From Cichorium intybus (Eukaryota > Streptophyta > Magnoliopsida > Asterales > Asteraceae), in the NCBI GenBank assembly GCA_023525715.1, contig CM042009.1, forward strand, positions 123,570,819 to 123,634,818: a stretch of DNA of 64,000 nt, given 5' to 3'. Below, piece by piece: positions 11,478 through 24,909 of the stretch (position 1 is its first letter; each line of letters begins with the position of its first letter). The notes beneath the pieces are model-generated. The model worked only from the letters and a program-made list of their open reading frames with translations, did not search any database and had not been told where the DNA came from. The position numbers and the translations under genes were made by a program.

Positions 11478-14425
11478 GTGCTTTCTACTAGATTTTCTAT
11501 TAATTTATTAGATTGTTGCTATTTGCCAGAAATGGCTAGAAACATTATTTCTTTTAGTGCTTTGTATCGAGACGGTTTTGATTTTGGTTTTGATAATGGA
11601 AATATTTTAGTTTTCAAAAATGATTGTCTTTACTTTAAAGCATGTCCTACAAATGGTATTTATGAGACTATCGTGAGCATTAGAAGAAATAATAGCTTAA
11701 TCTTAAATGTTGATTCAGATACATCCAAAAGTGTATTGGATAAATCATGTCTATGGCATTGTCGACTTGGCCATATAAACAAGAAACGCATCGCCAAACT
11801 CCAAGAGGATGGATTTTGGAATCATTCGACCTCAAGTCTGATGATGTATGTGAGTCTTGTTTATTAGGCAAGATGACAAAAGCGCCATTCTCAGGGAACT
11901 TTGAAAGAGGCAAGGATCTGTTGGACCTCATACACACTGATGTTTGTGGACCGTTCAGATCAGCCACAAGACATGGAGAAAGGTACTTCGTCACATTTAC
12001 CGATGACTTCAGTAGATATGGGTATGTTTATTTGATTAAACATAAGTCTGAAACCTTCGAGGTGTTCAAAAGGTTTCAGAACGAAGTAGAGAATCAACGG
12101 GGCAAAAGGATTAAGATCCTCCGATCCGACAGGGGTGGAGAATATCTTAGTCAAGAATTCTACGATCATCTGGGGAACTGTGGAATTGTTTCACAGTTGA
12201 CTCCTCCTGGAACACCACAACATAATGGTGTAGCTGAGAGGAGGAACCGAACATTACTTGATATGGTTCGGTCCATGATGAGTCGTGCTACGCTTCCAAT
12301 CAGTTTCTGGGGCTATGCCTTGGAGACTGCAGCAAAAGTCCTGAACCTTGTACCAACTAAGAAGGTCAGTAAGACACCCTCTGAAATATGGAATGGGACT
12401 AAACCCTCATTGGCGCATTTGAAAGTCTGGGGTTGTGAGGCTTACGTCCGTCGTGAAGCCATCGACAAACTAGAACCCAGATCAGAGAGGTGTTACTTTA
12501 TTGGTTATCCTGCTAGTTCTTTTGGGTATTTGTTTTACAAACCTTCTGAAAACAAGGTGATTGTTGCACGAAGGGCAGTCTTCCGAGAGAGGGAGCTGAT
12601 ACACCAAGAGGCCACTGGGAGCCAAATTGATCTTGAGGAGATTCAAGAACCAACCAATAAAGGACCTGATGTTGGCACTAGGTCTCAATCAGAGGTTGAA
12701 AAACCTGTTGAGCCTCAGCCAAGTACAGCTGGGGAATCTGACATACCTCCACCTCCTGTCCGGAGATCTGATAGAGTACGTCATGCACCTGAATTTTATG
12801 GTTTACATATTACTGAAGGTGATGAGTCAATGGTAGGTGACGATGAACCTACCAGCTATCAGGAAGCAATGGCAGGCCCAGATGCTGCCAAATGGAAGGA
12901 GGCTATGGAGAGCGAGATGAAATCCATGTATGATAACCAAGTTTGGAACTTGGTTGATCAAACACCTGGCCTTAAAACAGTTGGGTGTAAATGGGTCTTC
13001 AAGAAGAAGACAGACATGGATGGAAAAGTACACACATATAAAGCCAGACTGGTGGCAAAGGGTTATACTCAAACCCAAGGGATTTATTATGAGGAAACTT
13101 TTTCACCAGTGGCAATGATTAAATCTATCAGGATATTGTTTGCCATCGCAGCCTTTTATGACTACGAAATATGGCAAATGGATGTAAAAACCGCTTTCCT
13201 TAACGGAAAACTTTCAGAAGATGTGTATATGACACAGCCAGAGGGTTTTGTACAGTCGAAATATCCCAATAGAGTGTGTAAACTTGTGAAGTCGATTTAT
13301 GGACTCAAACAAGCATCTCGCAGCTGGAATCTCTGCTTCGATGAGAAAATCAAAGAGTTTGGATTTTCGAGAAGTGAAGATGAGCCATGTGTATATGTCA
13401 GAGCTAGTGGAAGTGCTGTTGTCTTCCTTGTGCTGTATGTTGATGACATACTACTCATAGGAAACAATGTCCCAATGTTGCAAAGTGTTAAAACTTGGTT
13501 TGGGGATTTTTTCGCTATGAAAGACTTGGGAGAAACGTCATACATACTTGGTATAAAGATCTATAGAGATAGATCTAGGCGACTCGTTGGTTTAAGCCAG
13601 AGTACATACATAGATAAAATCTTGAAAAGGTTCAAGATGCAGGATTCCAAGAAAGGATTCGTGCCTATGCAACGTGGTATGACATTGAGTAGAGACCAAT
13701 GTCCTAGTGCTAGTGATGAACAAGAAAGAATGAGTCGAATCCCATATGCTTCAGCAATGGGATCGATCATGTATGCCATGTTATGTACAAGGCCTGATGT
13801 CTCTTATGCCTTGAGTATGACGAGTCGTTATCAGGCCAATCCTGGTGAAAATCATTGGACCGCAGTCAAGAACATTCTTAAGTATCTTCGGAGGACGAAG
13901 GAAGTGTTCTTGGTCTATGGGGGCATGGAAGAACTCACTGTAAGTGGTTATAGTGATGCTAGCTTCCAAACCGATAGAGACGACTCCTGTTCGCAGTCAG
14001 GATTCGTGTTCTTACTGAATGGTGGGGCAGTAACTTGGAAGAGTACCAAGCAAGAAATAGTAGCTGATTCGACAACGGAGGCTGAGTATATTGTAGTTAA
14101 TGAACCTGCAAAGGAAGCCATGTGGATGAAGAAGTTCATCAGGGATCTCGGTGTTGTTCCTAGCATTGATGGTCCAGTTGAGATCTTCTGTGACAATAAG
14201 GGTGCAGTAGCCTTGGCGAAAGAACCCAGAGCTCACAAGCGCACAAGGCATATACACCGGAAGTACCATTATATCCGGAGGCTCGTTGAAGAAGGAGACA
14301 TCACGATTAGTAGAGTTACATCAGAAGATAATCTTGCTGATCCATTCACTAAACCGTTATCTCAGGCCAAGCATGATTCTCATACTAGGTCGATGGGCAT
14401 TAGATTTGCAAATGAGTTGGTTTAA
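11478..14425 (+). pseudogene. copia pol: protease end, integrase, RT, RNase H, with one frameshift
   Basis: The gag frame continues after the stop to about 11820 (GAG-pre-integrase, LWHCRLGHINKKRIAKL). There a 1-bp loss relative to the sister copy (GGATGGATTTTGG against GATGATATTTTGG) shifts the frame, and the remainder is open to 14425. Integrase: HTDVCGPF, ILRSDRGGEY and NGVAERRNRT give the D,D,E triad. RT: WQMDVKTAFLNG, SIYGLKQASRSW and the active site YVDDILLIGN near 13436. RNase H: SGYSDASFQTDRDD, ADSTTEAEYIVV and the final HKRTRHIHRKYHYIRR. All domains are otherwise complete, so only two lesions (the stop at 11469 and this frameshift) separate it from a full polyprotein. It might still supply or receive parts in trans; that is inference. 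Confidence 0.9.
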
Positions 14426-15310
14426 GTGTAGTTAATTTAGTTTGATTTGTGTTTGGAACTCAAGCAATGTGAAAATCTATTTGTTTTGAAGATTATTATG
14501 TGGAGAACTTAATATATGCATGAAGGCAGTCATTTCATTAGTTTATCATTGTGTTCCAATTTTGCATGTTTTATTGACTTCCTGAATAATTATTTTATTA
14601 TTCAAAACGTCCACAGTCGGTCATACTTTTGGGAGTAAGTAGTGATTCAAGGCTGACATGAGGAATTAGTAAATTGTCCATAGAGATGGACATAGCATAG
14701 AGATGCGCTAATTCTCATGTGTACCTAATAGGGATTAAGTATTGGAGTAACCTGTACTTAGAGATTACTTCATGGAATGTGTCACGAGTAATTCTAAGAT
14801 GGTAATATCTTATATTCTTCAAGCGGAGATGCATTGATTCTTAGTCCTGCAGTCTGTTATGTCTTGGTTTTCTCCAACGTTGTCCGTAACTGGCAGCCAT
14901 ACAGGGAATGACCAGATATGGCATGATGAGTGGGCGAGATCCGTGTAGTCAAAGTTTATTTGTTCCTTCTGCCCTAACAGGAGAAGCGATATCCGTGGGC
15001 CCCTCGATGATTTGGTGTTGACAGCAAATGTACGGCCGTACTCGAACTGAATTGATATAGAATCAATAAGTGCAGTTTGTTGTGGTCATCACAAATCTCT
15101 ATCGGGAAACATAATCTTGAATGTTTGAGACTGACAGAATTCCATGTTAGACGTTCATATGGATATCTTGTAGAACAAAGGAATATTTGATCACTTGCCT
15201 AAGGGCTGTTTCATTAGATGAACACGGCATTTGGTCTAGGATGACATACACCTTACTAGGTTAATGAATATTAGACCATACAGTTGTTATAACAAGTGCA
15301 AGTGGGAGAC
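14426..15310 (+). other. 3' non-coding region and polypurine tract of the plus-strand copia
   Basis: No gene is seen. It ends with the purine-rich GCAAGTGGGAGAC (15298-15310) directly before the 3' LTR, the expected plus-strand primer. Confidence 0.8.
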
Positions 15311-15953
15311 TGTTGGTTATATGTCCATCGTTATAACAAGTTGGTAATATTATTATAAATAGTAGGGTCCTTTTGGGTTACACGCAAGAGACGATTTAGC
15401 TAAAAGAGATCGAAATAAAAACTTGAGGGGTTAAGTTTATTAATATACCAAAGTAAAGGTATATTAATTAGAAACTTAATGGTTAAGTTTATTAATATAC
15501 CAAAGTAAAGGTATATTAATTAGAAACTTAATAAGGATAAAGGACTAAAGTGAAATATCCACAAAGGAGGGGATAAGGATGAGGAGCACTATAAATACAA
15601 CGCTAGATCTGAGTTGTAAGGGCAGCCAAAACCCTAATTTTCATCACCCTCCTCCCACCCCTCGGTATACCGCCGATTTCTTTCAAAACCCTAGGTATTA
15701 CATGCTAAAACTTCAAGCAAAGGTATATACTACATCAACGGGTGCTGGATCGTTGTCTTGGGTGCGATTACATTAGAGGAGTTCTACTTTGGGCTCTCGT
15801 CATCCTAACAAGATCAGATCTGAGATCTAAAAGGTATTTCTTGAACCCTCTTGATTTTACAGTTACAAAAGTGTGCATGATTCTGTGATCCTGGTTGAAT
15901 ACGATTTTGATTTCTGTTTCCGCTGCGTTGTTTTATGTTATCGTATTCCAACA
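15311..15953 (+). repeat. 3' LTR of the plus-strand copia
   Basis: 643 bp, TGTTGGTTATATG to CGTATTCCAACA, about 98 per cent identical by eye to the 5' LTR, including the ~60-bp tandem duplication (15430-15535). Confidence 0.9.
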
Positions 15954-18900
15954 GACTTACAGTGAGTTCTTCCATGCACCCATAGACCAAGAGCACTTCC
16001 TTCGTCCTCCGAAGATACTTAAGAATGTTCTTGACTGCGGTCTAATGATTTTCACTAGGATTGTCCTGATAACGACTCGTCATACTCAAGGCACAAGAGA
16101 CGTAAGGCCTTATACATAACATGTCATACATGATCGATGCCATTGCTGAAGCATATAGGATTCGACTCATTCTTTCTCGTTCATCACTAGAACTAGGACA
16201 CTGGTCTCTACTCAATGACATACCACGTTGCATAGGCAAGAATCCTTTCTTGGAATCCTACATCTTGAATTTTTTCAAGATTTTGTCTATGTATGTACTT
16301 TGGCTTAAACCAATGAGTCCCCTAGATCTATCTCTATAGATCTTTATACCAAGTATGTATGCTACTTCTCCCAAGTCTTTCATATTGAAACAATCCCCAA
16401 GCCAAGTTTTAACACTTTGCAACATTGGGATATTTTTCCTATGAGTAGTATGCCAACATTCAACACAAGGAAGACAACAACACTCCCACTACCTTTGACA
16501 TATACACATGACTCATCTTTACTTCTCGAAAATCCAAACTCTTTGATATTCTCAACGAAGCAGAGATTCCAGCTGCGAGATGCTTATTTGAGTCCATAAA
16601 TCGACTTCAAAAGTTTACACACTCTATTAGGATATTTGGACTGTACAAAACCCTCTGGTTGTGAGATATACACATCCTCTGAAAGTTTTCCGTTAAGGAA
16701 AGCGGTTTTTACATCCATTTACCATATTTCATAGTCATAAAATGTTGCGATTGCAAACAATATACTGATAAATGTAATCATTGCCACTGGTGAAAAAGTT
16801 TCCTCATAATCAATCCCTTGGGTTTGAGTATAACCCTTTGCCACCAGTCTGGCTTTATATGTGTGTACCTTTCTATCCACGTCTGTCTTCTTCTTGAAGA
16901 CCCATTTACACCCAACGATTTTAAGGCCAGGTGTTTAATCAACCAGGTTCCAAACTTGGTTATCATACATGGATTTCATCTCGCTCTCCATAGCCTCCTT
17001 CTATTTGGCAGCATCTGGGCCTGCCATTGCTTCCTGATAGCTGGTAGGTTCATTGTCATCTACCATTGACTCATCACCTTCAGTAATATGTAAACCATAA
17101 AACTCAGGTGCATGACGTACTCTATCAGATCGTCGGACAGGAGGTGGAGGTATGTAAGATTCCTCAGTTATACTTGGCTGAGGCTCAATAGGTTTTTCAA
17201 CCTCTGATTGAGAGCTAGTGCCAACACCGGGTCCTTTATTGGTTGGCTCTTGAACCTCATCAAGATCAATTTGGCTCCCACTAGCCTCTTGGTGTATCAG
17301 CTCCCTCTATCGGACGACTGCCCTTCGTGCAACAATCACCTTGTTTTCGGAAGGTTTGTAAAACAAATACCCAAAAGAACTAGCAGGATAACCAATAAAG
17401 TAACACCTCTCTGATCTGGATTTTAGTTTGTCGATGGCTTCACGACGGACGTAAGCCTCACAACCCTAGACTTTCAAATGCGCTAATGAGGGTTTAGTCG
17501 CCAGTGTGTTCAGGGGTTAAAGGTATCTTCATGACCACTATCCAAAGGGGTCCCATTCCATATTTCAGTGGGTGTCTTGCTGACCTTCTTAGTTGGTACA
17601 AGGTTCAGGTCTTTTGCTGCAGTCTCCAAGGCATAGCCCCAAAAACTGATTGGAAGTGTAGCACGACTCATCATGGACCGAACCATATCAAGTAATGTCT
17701 GGTTCCTCCTCTCGACTAAACCATTATGTTGTGGTGTTCCAGGAGGAGTCAGCTGTGAAACAATTCCACAGTTCCTTAGATGATCGTAGAATTCTTGACT
17801 AAGATATTCTCCACCCCTGTCGGATCGGAGGATCTTAATCCTTTTGCCCTGTTGATTCTCTACTTCATTCTGAAACCTTTTGAACACCTCGAAGGTTTTA
17901 GACTTATGTTTACTCAAATAAACATACCCATATGTACTGAAATCATCAGTAAATGTGACGAAGTACCTTTCTCCATTTCTTGTGGCTGATCTGAATGGTC
18001 CACACACATGAGTGTGTATGAGGTCTAATAGATCCTTGCCTCTTTCACAGTTCCCTGTGAATGGCGCTTTTGTCATCTTGCCTAATAAACAAGACTCGCA
18101 TACATCATCAGATTTGAGGTCGAATGATTCCAAAATATCATCCGCTTGGAGTTTGGCAATGCATTTCTTGTTTATATGTCCAAGTCGACAATGCCATAGA
18201 CATGATTTATCCAATACACTTTTGGATGTATCTGAATCAACATTTAAGATTAAGCTATCATTTCTTTTAATGCTCACGATAGTTTCATAAATACTATTTG
18301 TAGGACATGCTTTAAAGTAAAGACAATCATTTTTTAAAACTAACATATTTCCATTATCAAACCCAAAATCAAAACCGTCTCGATACAAAGCACTAAAAGA
18401 AATAATGTTTCTTGCCATTTCTGGCGAATAGCAACAATCTAATAAATTAATAGAAAATCTTGTAGAAAGCATGAGCTCGTAATCCCCAATCCTCTTGATA
18501 GCAGCCGTATGTCTGTTGCCCATGATCAGGTCAAGCTCCCCATGCCTCAGCTTTCTACTTCTTCTTAGTCCCTGCATGTATATGGAGTTCTATCATGTAT
18601 ATACCTAAGGTGCCATGGAGTTCTATCATGTATATACCTAAGGTGTCAGACACTTTGGGCTTGATCTTCTTAATCTCCTCTAGGTAATTAGGGCAGCTTC
18701 TCTTCCAGTGTCCCTTTAGTGTTCCCGACCGCCTGCCCTTCGACCTTAGTGTCCCAAACAACCAGTAGTGTGACCGATCTGTGTTCAAAACAACCGATGA
18801 CGCGAGCGACGACTCGTGGGCCCCCTAACGCCGAAAAAAAGGACTAGTGCTATAACGATGAGTGGTGTAGTCCTAACAACCTACTATGGTCCCTTTTCTC

Positions 18901-19650
18901 CGTAGTGGAAACAAATGTCCTCATCAGGGTTTGGTGTCGGCACTATCATAGAACCTGCCTTGCCCTTGTCACGAGGGTTGGAGTTGGGGTTACCAACTTG
19001 ACCCTTCTCTTTGCCTCTAGGCTTCTTGGCTTTTCTTTTCTTGATTGCCCCCTCCCTGATTGCCAGTACCGGAGCCGTGGAGCTGGAGTTCTTAGATTTA
19101 GACATATTTGCCTCGGAGTTTTTAGCATGCCTTGTAACTCCATTATGGTCTTTTCCAATCCATTCATGTTAAAATTCAGTGTGAACTGACTGAATGTACT
19201 GCTCAGCGAGTGGAGGATGATATACATAACCAACTGCTCAGCAATTGGAAAACAAGTCGCTACAATCTATCAATGTACGCTTTCATCTTAAGCATGTGTG
19301 CACCGACAGTGGTTCCCTCCTGCTGCTTGCAGTCTAGTAGGGCGATCATGGTGTCGTATCGTTCCTGTCTAGCCTGCTCTTGCAACATCTCCTTGAGCTG
19401 GTCGGCCATGTCGAATGCCCCAGCGGTGTCGAAACTCTTTTGGAGTTCTGGAACCATCGTCGCCAACATTAGACAAGCAACCTCATCCGACTGATTTTTA
19501 TGCTTTTGCCAAGCATCCCTAACAGCTCTAGTTGCATCGTCAGCGGGAGCCTCAGGAAGAGCTGAATCCCGTCAGCTTATCCTTAGAGAGGAGTTGCATT
19601 AGTGAGATATTTGTAGCCGAATTCGAATTTGCATTTGTATTTGGAGCCAT
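15954..19650 (-). pseudogene. gag-pol of the minus-strand copia, decayed
   Basis: Read right to left from an ATG at 19650: gag pieces (19469-19260, 19233-18946, 19105-18884), a damaged zinc-knuckle region, then a 355-residue open stretch 18577-17510 covering protease end, GAG-pre-integrase and integrase (LIHTHVCGPF, ILRSDRGGEY, NGLVERRNQTLLD). RT and RNase H pieces follow down to 15954. The order and sequence parallel the sister element closely. Lesions include a 171-bp insertion in the zinc knuckle (18718-18888), a small duplication at about 18575-18650, and many stops. Confidence 0.9.
18718..18888. mobile_element. 171-bp insertion with 8-bp target duplication
   Basis: Compared with the sister copia, an extra 171 bp interrupts the zinc-knuckle codons. 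It is flanked by GTCCCTTT at 18710-18717 and again at 18889-18896, while the uninterrupted sister has one copy. An 8-bp duplication is the size made by hAT-type transposases. The ends (AGTGTTCCCG... and ...CCTACTATG) do not form a convincing inverted repeat, so the superfamily is unproven. It is GC-richer than its host. Confidence 0.6.
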
Positions 19651-21007
19651 CTATATGAAAAGTAGATTTTAGTTAGTTTGATTAATCCTTAAAAAATTAA
19701 TTACCCAAAGCAACAATTTTACTTAAGGCTAGAATCTATATTTCACTTCTAGTGGTGAAGAGGTATGTCGTAGTCACCCTCAAAAGCTATTTAGGTAGCC
19801 AATACTCTTTGCCAACTTCAATCTCTATGAAGCTTCTAGGTCTTTCGGGATTCATTGAATCTAATCAATGGCACGTTTAATCCCATCATGCCCATCCTCA
19901 CTCCCGTGACGGGTATGCCGCGGATCACATGTTTGGATGGTAAATCGACCACGAAGGACACACGTCGGCCCATTATTCATGAGTTATCGCGAGTATCACA
20001 TCATTTTGGCCGAGTCCAATCCGACGCATTGGCTATAGCACTTCCCACACCGGAAGGGCCCGTTTAAATGTGTGGTTCTTTATGGGTAGCATGAGATTTA
20101 CATTTTCATAAAATGGGATTTTGTTTTATTTAGTTAAAACATTTTAACCTTTTAATTGGCATAATGGCCAATTTAAACTTTTAAAACCGGTTTGAAACGC
20201 CAATTTTACTTTTGAAAAATTCTATTAACTTTTAACAATTTTTTACTTATGTAGTAATACTTTTATCTTGAAACATTGTCCTATCAAACCCTTTCGGTAA
20301 CTCCACTCAATAAAATGTGGCAGGCGGTGAGGGTGGTAAGCAATGAATGCTATTTAAAAACCGACCTCATTAGAAATCAAAGAGACCTCCTTAAACCTTC
20401 TAAATACATTTAAAGTGGGTGAGCCTAGCCATATGATCTAACCAATGTTTTATTTTTAATTTAAATTATACATATAGATACAATTCTATTATATATATCA
20501 TTTAAAACATTAAGCATTTTGAAATTTCTGTTTAACTATTAATTCTATTAAACATGCAAGGATGCAGTGTTAATAATTAATTTAAACAATAATCCATTAA
20601 ATTTTGAAGCATTTGAAACTTTGTGTTTAGCTATTAATCCTATTGAGCATGCAAGCATTCAATGTCAATCATTAATCTAAACAATCATATAATACTAAAA
20701 AATCACCATTTTGCATATTAAGAAATACGATTTCAGAAAGACGTTACGACCGTCACGACATGGTAAGCGTACTGTAGCGTCGCGGACAATCAACAGAACA
20801 CGATCATGACAGGGACGACGCGGTACACTAGGAAATGCGGCGCGACAAAACCCTAATGATCGTAACTATATAGAAGACCGTGGCGCGCCCATTCAAGGAC
20901 CGCGACGCAGACGTCGAATATTCGATAATTCAAAGAAAAAATGATTTTTAACAGATCTAATCGAATCAAAACAGTACAAAATCCTAATAAAGTGGCTCTA
21001 ATACCAC

Positions 21008-21233
21008 AATTGGAATACGATAACATAAAATAAACACAGCAGAAACTTAAAAAATCGTATTCAACCAGGATCATAGAATCATGCACACTTTTGTAACCGT
21101 AACATCAAGAGGGTTCAAGAAATACCTTTTAAGATTCAGATTTGATCATGTTAGGATGACGAGAGCCCAAAGTAGAACTCCTCTAATGTAATTGCACCCA
21201 AGACAACGATCCAGCACTCGTTGATGTAGTATA
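21008..21233 (-). repeat. 5' LTR of the minus-strand copia, first piece
   Basis: Reverse-complement of the 3' half of the family LTR, ending at the insertion point of the solo LTR 21234-29886. The LTR edge is mutated (AATTGG where the family has TGTTGG) and the adjoining PBS (20992-21006) is degraded to GGTATTAGAGCC on the minus strand. Confidence 0.8.
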
Positions 21234-23223
21234 TGTTGGATTAAGGTGTCTAAGTAATAACTATAATTTAGATATAAGCTTAAATTCACAGCAGCACAGT
21301 CCTTTTGGGTTGCCCTCATAACTGGCAAAGGACTAGATGACATATAAGAGAGAAATAATGATTTATTAATATATTATGAGAATAATATATTAATTAGAAA
21401 TCATAATATTTAATTAATAATTAATCATAAATTAATTTGAATTAATTTTGGGATTAATTGGATTAATTAAAAGTGCAGGGGCTGAATTGTAATTATTCAA
21501 TAGTTGAGCAACGGACAACCTGGATGACCTAATGGGTCGAACGAAATCTAAGGCTTGGAGCCTTGTGGATTTCACAGCCCATGTGGATTGTTATGACAGT
21601 GATAAGCTGATAAAAGCATTATCATATTAGGATCTTAAATAAGGCAGTTATACTCCTTCTTGCTTATCACCTGGAGACTATAAATAGAGGCCCCTAGCAC
21701 CCCATTCTTCACGCCAAAAAAAGGAGAAGCCTCTTCTCCTCTCTCTCTTGCTCATCTAGCTTGCCTAGTTCTTGGGTATGAGCCACTAGAGGCACGACAA
21801 TTGTGGTGCTAGCTTTCAAAGTGAAACATCCCTCTCTTTCGGTCATTGGGAAACGCAACATTTTTAAAGAAAACATTTAATGTATTTTGAAAAAAACAAA
21901 GTTGCGTATATTCATTAGTTCGTACTGAGGAGCAATGGCAACAAAATCCAAATACAAAAATCACGATGACAAAAGCAAACATCGTGCAAGTCTAGATAGT
22001 TTTAAAACTAGGAAATAACATGAAGCAAGTCATCAAGCTTTATTCTGGTGCCCTACTTCATTATCTTGAGACACGCATCAAAATAAACATCAGAATAGGG
22101 AGTCTGGTGAGATACATAGAGTTTAGACTCATTATATAATAAGTAGAGACATCTCAACACTCAATCACATTAAAATGCATACGTCTTTATTAGCCCATTT
22201 CCCGTCCACTTAGTCCGTTTTCGAACTCACATCATTAAGGTTTGCATGGGGGAGTCACCCATGACTGGTGACGTGGCAGGGATGAACATATCAGTCCGCT
22301 AATCATCTGTTTGGGCTGCATCGTGGTGGTCCAAGTTCGTCTTAAGGCATCACCGGCGTAACTTGTCCCTTTCACAACAGGTAGCTAGCCTATGTGAAAT
22401 GGCAAGATTGTCTAGAATATCAAGCCAATGCCATTAACGTCATTACTTCATAAACATCTTTCATCTTAACATCTTTCGTCATTGTGGTCCGGACCTCTCG
22501 AGTCAACACTCACCCTTTTCCCTTTTACCCATTTTGCATGCAAATGTAAGACATCATATTTAATAATCTTTTAAAAAATACATTCGAACGCATAAGTCAT
22601 CATATGCACGTATAATCACATAAATTCAAGTAATACACATAAGACACATACGGCAAAACACTTTTATTTTTATAGGGGACGTGAGCTCGAAAATTCCATG
22701 TACTCACCTCTAAACAGCGAATAGCTAAATGTTATCCCAGTTCGTCTCGTAATCTCATTTAATCCACTGATAGACCTAAGCATAAATATAATTTAGGTTA
22801 AGGCTTTACACTCTTCTTTACAATTTATAATCTAAACATATGTCTTAAACAAAAAGCTATCGATCATAAATTTGATTTCGTAATTGTTTACCTTTTAAAA
22901 TACTTATCTACCACCCAAACTCCTTAAATAACCCTTAATATTAAACATGACTTAGTTTGGCTTAAACCACGTAATTCATAAATAGAGTGTAATTTATATA
23001 GCAAAAGTCTTTAGTTCCAATATTATTGTTTAAGCCACTTTTCATCGTTTACTTGTATATAGACTAAATCATGTATTGGAATTTAACAGTAGAGGTCACA
23101 TTTATATCACTCAAAGTTGTACATGAATGTTCATTAGTTAAGCTAAAGTGAAACCATATCTCTAGTGAATGTTTTAATCTCTTTACAGATTGCAGCTTAC
23201 GTGGAGATATGTGAGCCAAGTGA

Positions 23224-23366
<143 letters not shown>

Positions 23367-23870
23367 TGGGTTCAATGCAGAACCAAAATTAAATCACCTA
23401 ACCACAGAACAAACCTTAAAACCCTTGGATCATTATATAAACGTCTTAGATTAAAAATGATACACCCTAAAATTATACACCTTGTGCAGGGGATTATTAC
23501 TAGGTAAGGGTATATTGGGTTTTTAATCCAATCGATCACCATCTTCACCTCGTTCCAACTTTACACCATCGAAGGCCCCTTCGTTCCCATCCATCTCTTC
23601 TTCTTCGTTTCGACTTTACACCATCGATTTCACCCTTCGTTCCCATCCATCGCCGCTGATCTCCTTGCTCACGACGGCTCCGACGAACTCCATGGATACA
23701 TTGGCGACATTGAGAAAGCAGCCGCCACTTCATTATCATTCTTTGTTAGTTTAATTTGAAAATTTCAGTCTATAAATGCTCCGATTTTCCCACAGATCCC
23801 ATATCTACACTTGATTGAATGTTTAATTTGAATATCTGATCCAATTTCATGCTTCGTCTGTTTATATATC

Positions 23871-23976
23871 TTCATTTGTATATATGTTCATTAGTGAACA
23901 TATGTTCATTGATGAACATATGTTCATTGATGAACATATGTTCATTGATGAACATATGTTCATTGATGAACATATG
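23871..23976. repeat. 18-bp palindromic minisatellite, left block
   Basis: Five near-perfect copies of the unit GTTCATTGATGAACATAT, which is almost self-complementary. The block is preceded by a ~40-bp word (GAATATCTGATCCAATTTCA...) that also precedes the right-hand blocks. Confidence 0.9.
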
Positions 23977-24054
23977 CTAAAGGTACACCTGTACAAAAAT
24001 TGTTCATTTCAAGAAACATAAAGACATTCAAAATGATGATCACTCTAATAAGTT

Positions 24055-24604
24055 ATTACTTACAAACAAGACTTTTTCACATTCTTGTCATCATGAATAA
24101 CAAAACTGATAATTGGTAAAGGCACTTTTAAATGCTGCTTTCTAATTCTGGTTATCTCTTCACCATTTGCTCTTATAAAATAGAGGGTGTCTGTACTGTC
24201 ATAAACTCCAAGAACACCATGATCCTCTGACCATGCACCAAATGTGTACGTGATAGGGTAGCTGCCTGGTTTAATAGAGAAAAATTAGCATGCCCATCAA
24301 GCTATCTCTTATGAAAGAAAAAAAATAGCCAATCATGTAAATAAGGGTATTAAAGTAAATTATAAGGTAGAATAACAAGCATTTAGACATTTAGACATGT
24401 CCAGGAATCTTACAAGTGAATATCCCACAAGGCTCTTGGTAGTTATCATCCCTCTGTAGAATGGTTATTTCGTTTCCAACTGCTATAGCCACATGCTCGC
24501 CACTTGGAGATATGAACATCGATATCTATTTGCTCAAGTTTTGTTGCTGTTTATTTGTGGTCCATTCTTCTCTAAATTCACTGAGACCTTCACGGGATAA
24601 TAGA
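24055..24604 (-). pseudogene. Two captured exons of an NBAS/MAG2-like (Sec39-type) beta-propeller gene
   Basis: On the minus strand the first exon (about 24604 to 24413) reads LSEFREEW...FISPSGEHVAIAVGNE and ITILQRDDNYQEPCGIFT. It is split from the second (about 24271 to 24055) by an intron with donor T-GTAAG near 24412 and acceptor ACCAG near 24272. Splicing there keeps frame and gives SYPITYTFGAWSEDHGVLGV followed by STDTLYFIRANGEEITR. This pattern (SPSGEHVA, a Gln-Arg-Asp-Asp-Asn-Tyr-Gln-Glu-Pro-Cys-Gly stretch) resembles the N-terminal propeller of plant NBAS/MAG2-like ER-Golgi tethering proteins; that name is from memory of the family and needs a search. An in-frame TAG in the first exon and absence of the rest of the gene make it a pseudogene fragment. 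Because the intron is kept, the capture was from genomic DNA. Confidence 0.55.
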
Positions 24605-24909
24605 AGCAATAAAGGAATGAGAAGTGAATAGTTTTCCATATTTAACCAATGAGAAGCACAACCATATACATTGTAAATCGTATGAGGAACTCGCATCACA
24701 TGTAAGAGAACATGTAGACTTAGATGTTGATAACATATGGAAAGATAACAAAAGAGAAAATATAACCATCTTATCTAATGCAAGGGACAGTGACAAGTAG
24801 ATAGTACACAAGCAGCCGATTTAAATTGCTAAATGCAGTTAAGAAAAAAGGTGAAGATCGAAATGCACCTTGTGTCGAATATCTCATCCAATTTCATGCT
24901 TACGTCTAT

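Larger units (their letters stand above)
8363..15953 (+). mobile_element. Nearly intact Ty1/copia element, plus strand
   Basis: A 7,591-bp element with LTRs at 8363-9002 and 15311-15953, PBS, leader, gag, protease, integrase, RT, RNase H and polypurine tract. It is inserted into the RNase H of a minus-strand member of its own family. The LTRs differ at about a dozen positions by eye, roughly 2 per cent, so the insertion is not recent. The flanks ATCAC (8358-8362) and GACTT (15954-15958) are not a target duplication, although the interrupted coding sequence resumes correctly across the element. I do not assign it to a named copia lineage. Confidence 0.9.

Noticed and set aside
17504..17695. 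Plus-strand frames across 16.1-20.1 kb and minus-strand frames across 10.4-14.3 kb
   Set aside because: They are antisense shadows of the copia gag-pol sequences.
23871..23976. CRISPR-like array
   Set aside because: The 18-bp units are directly adjacent without spacers, in a plant transposon context.
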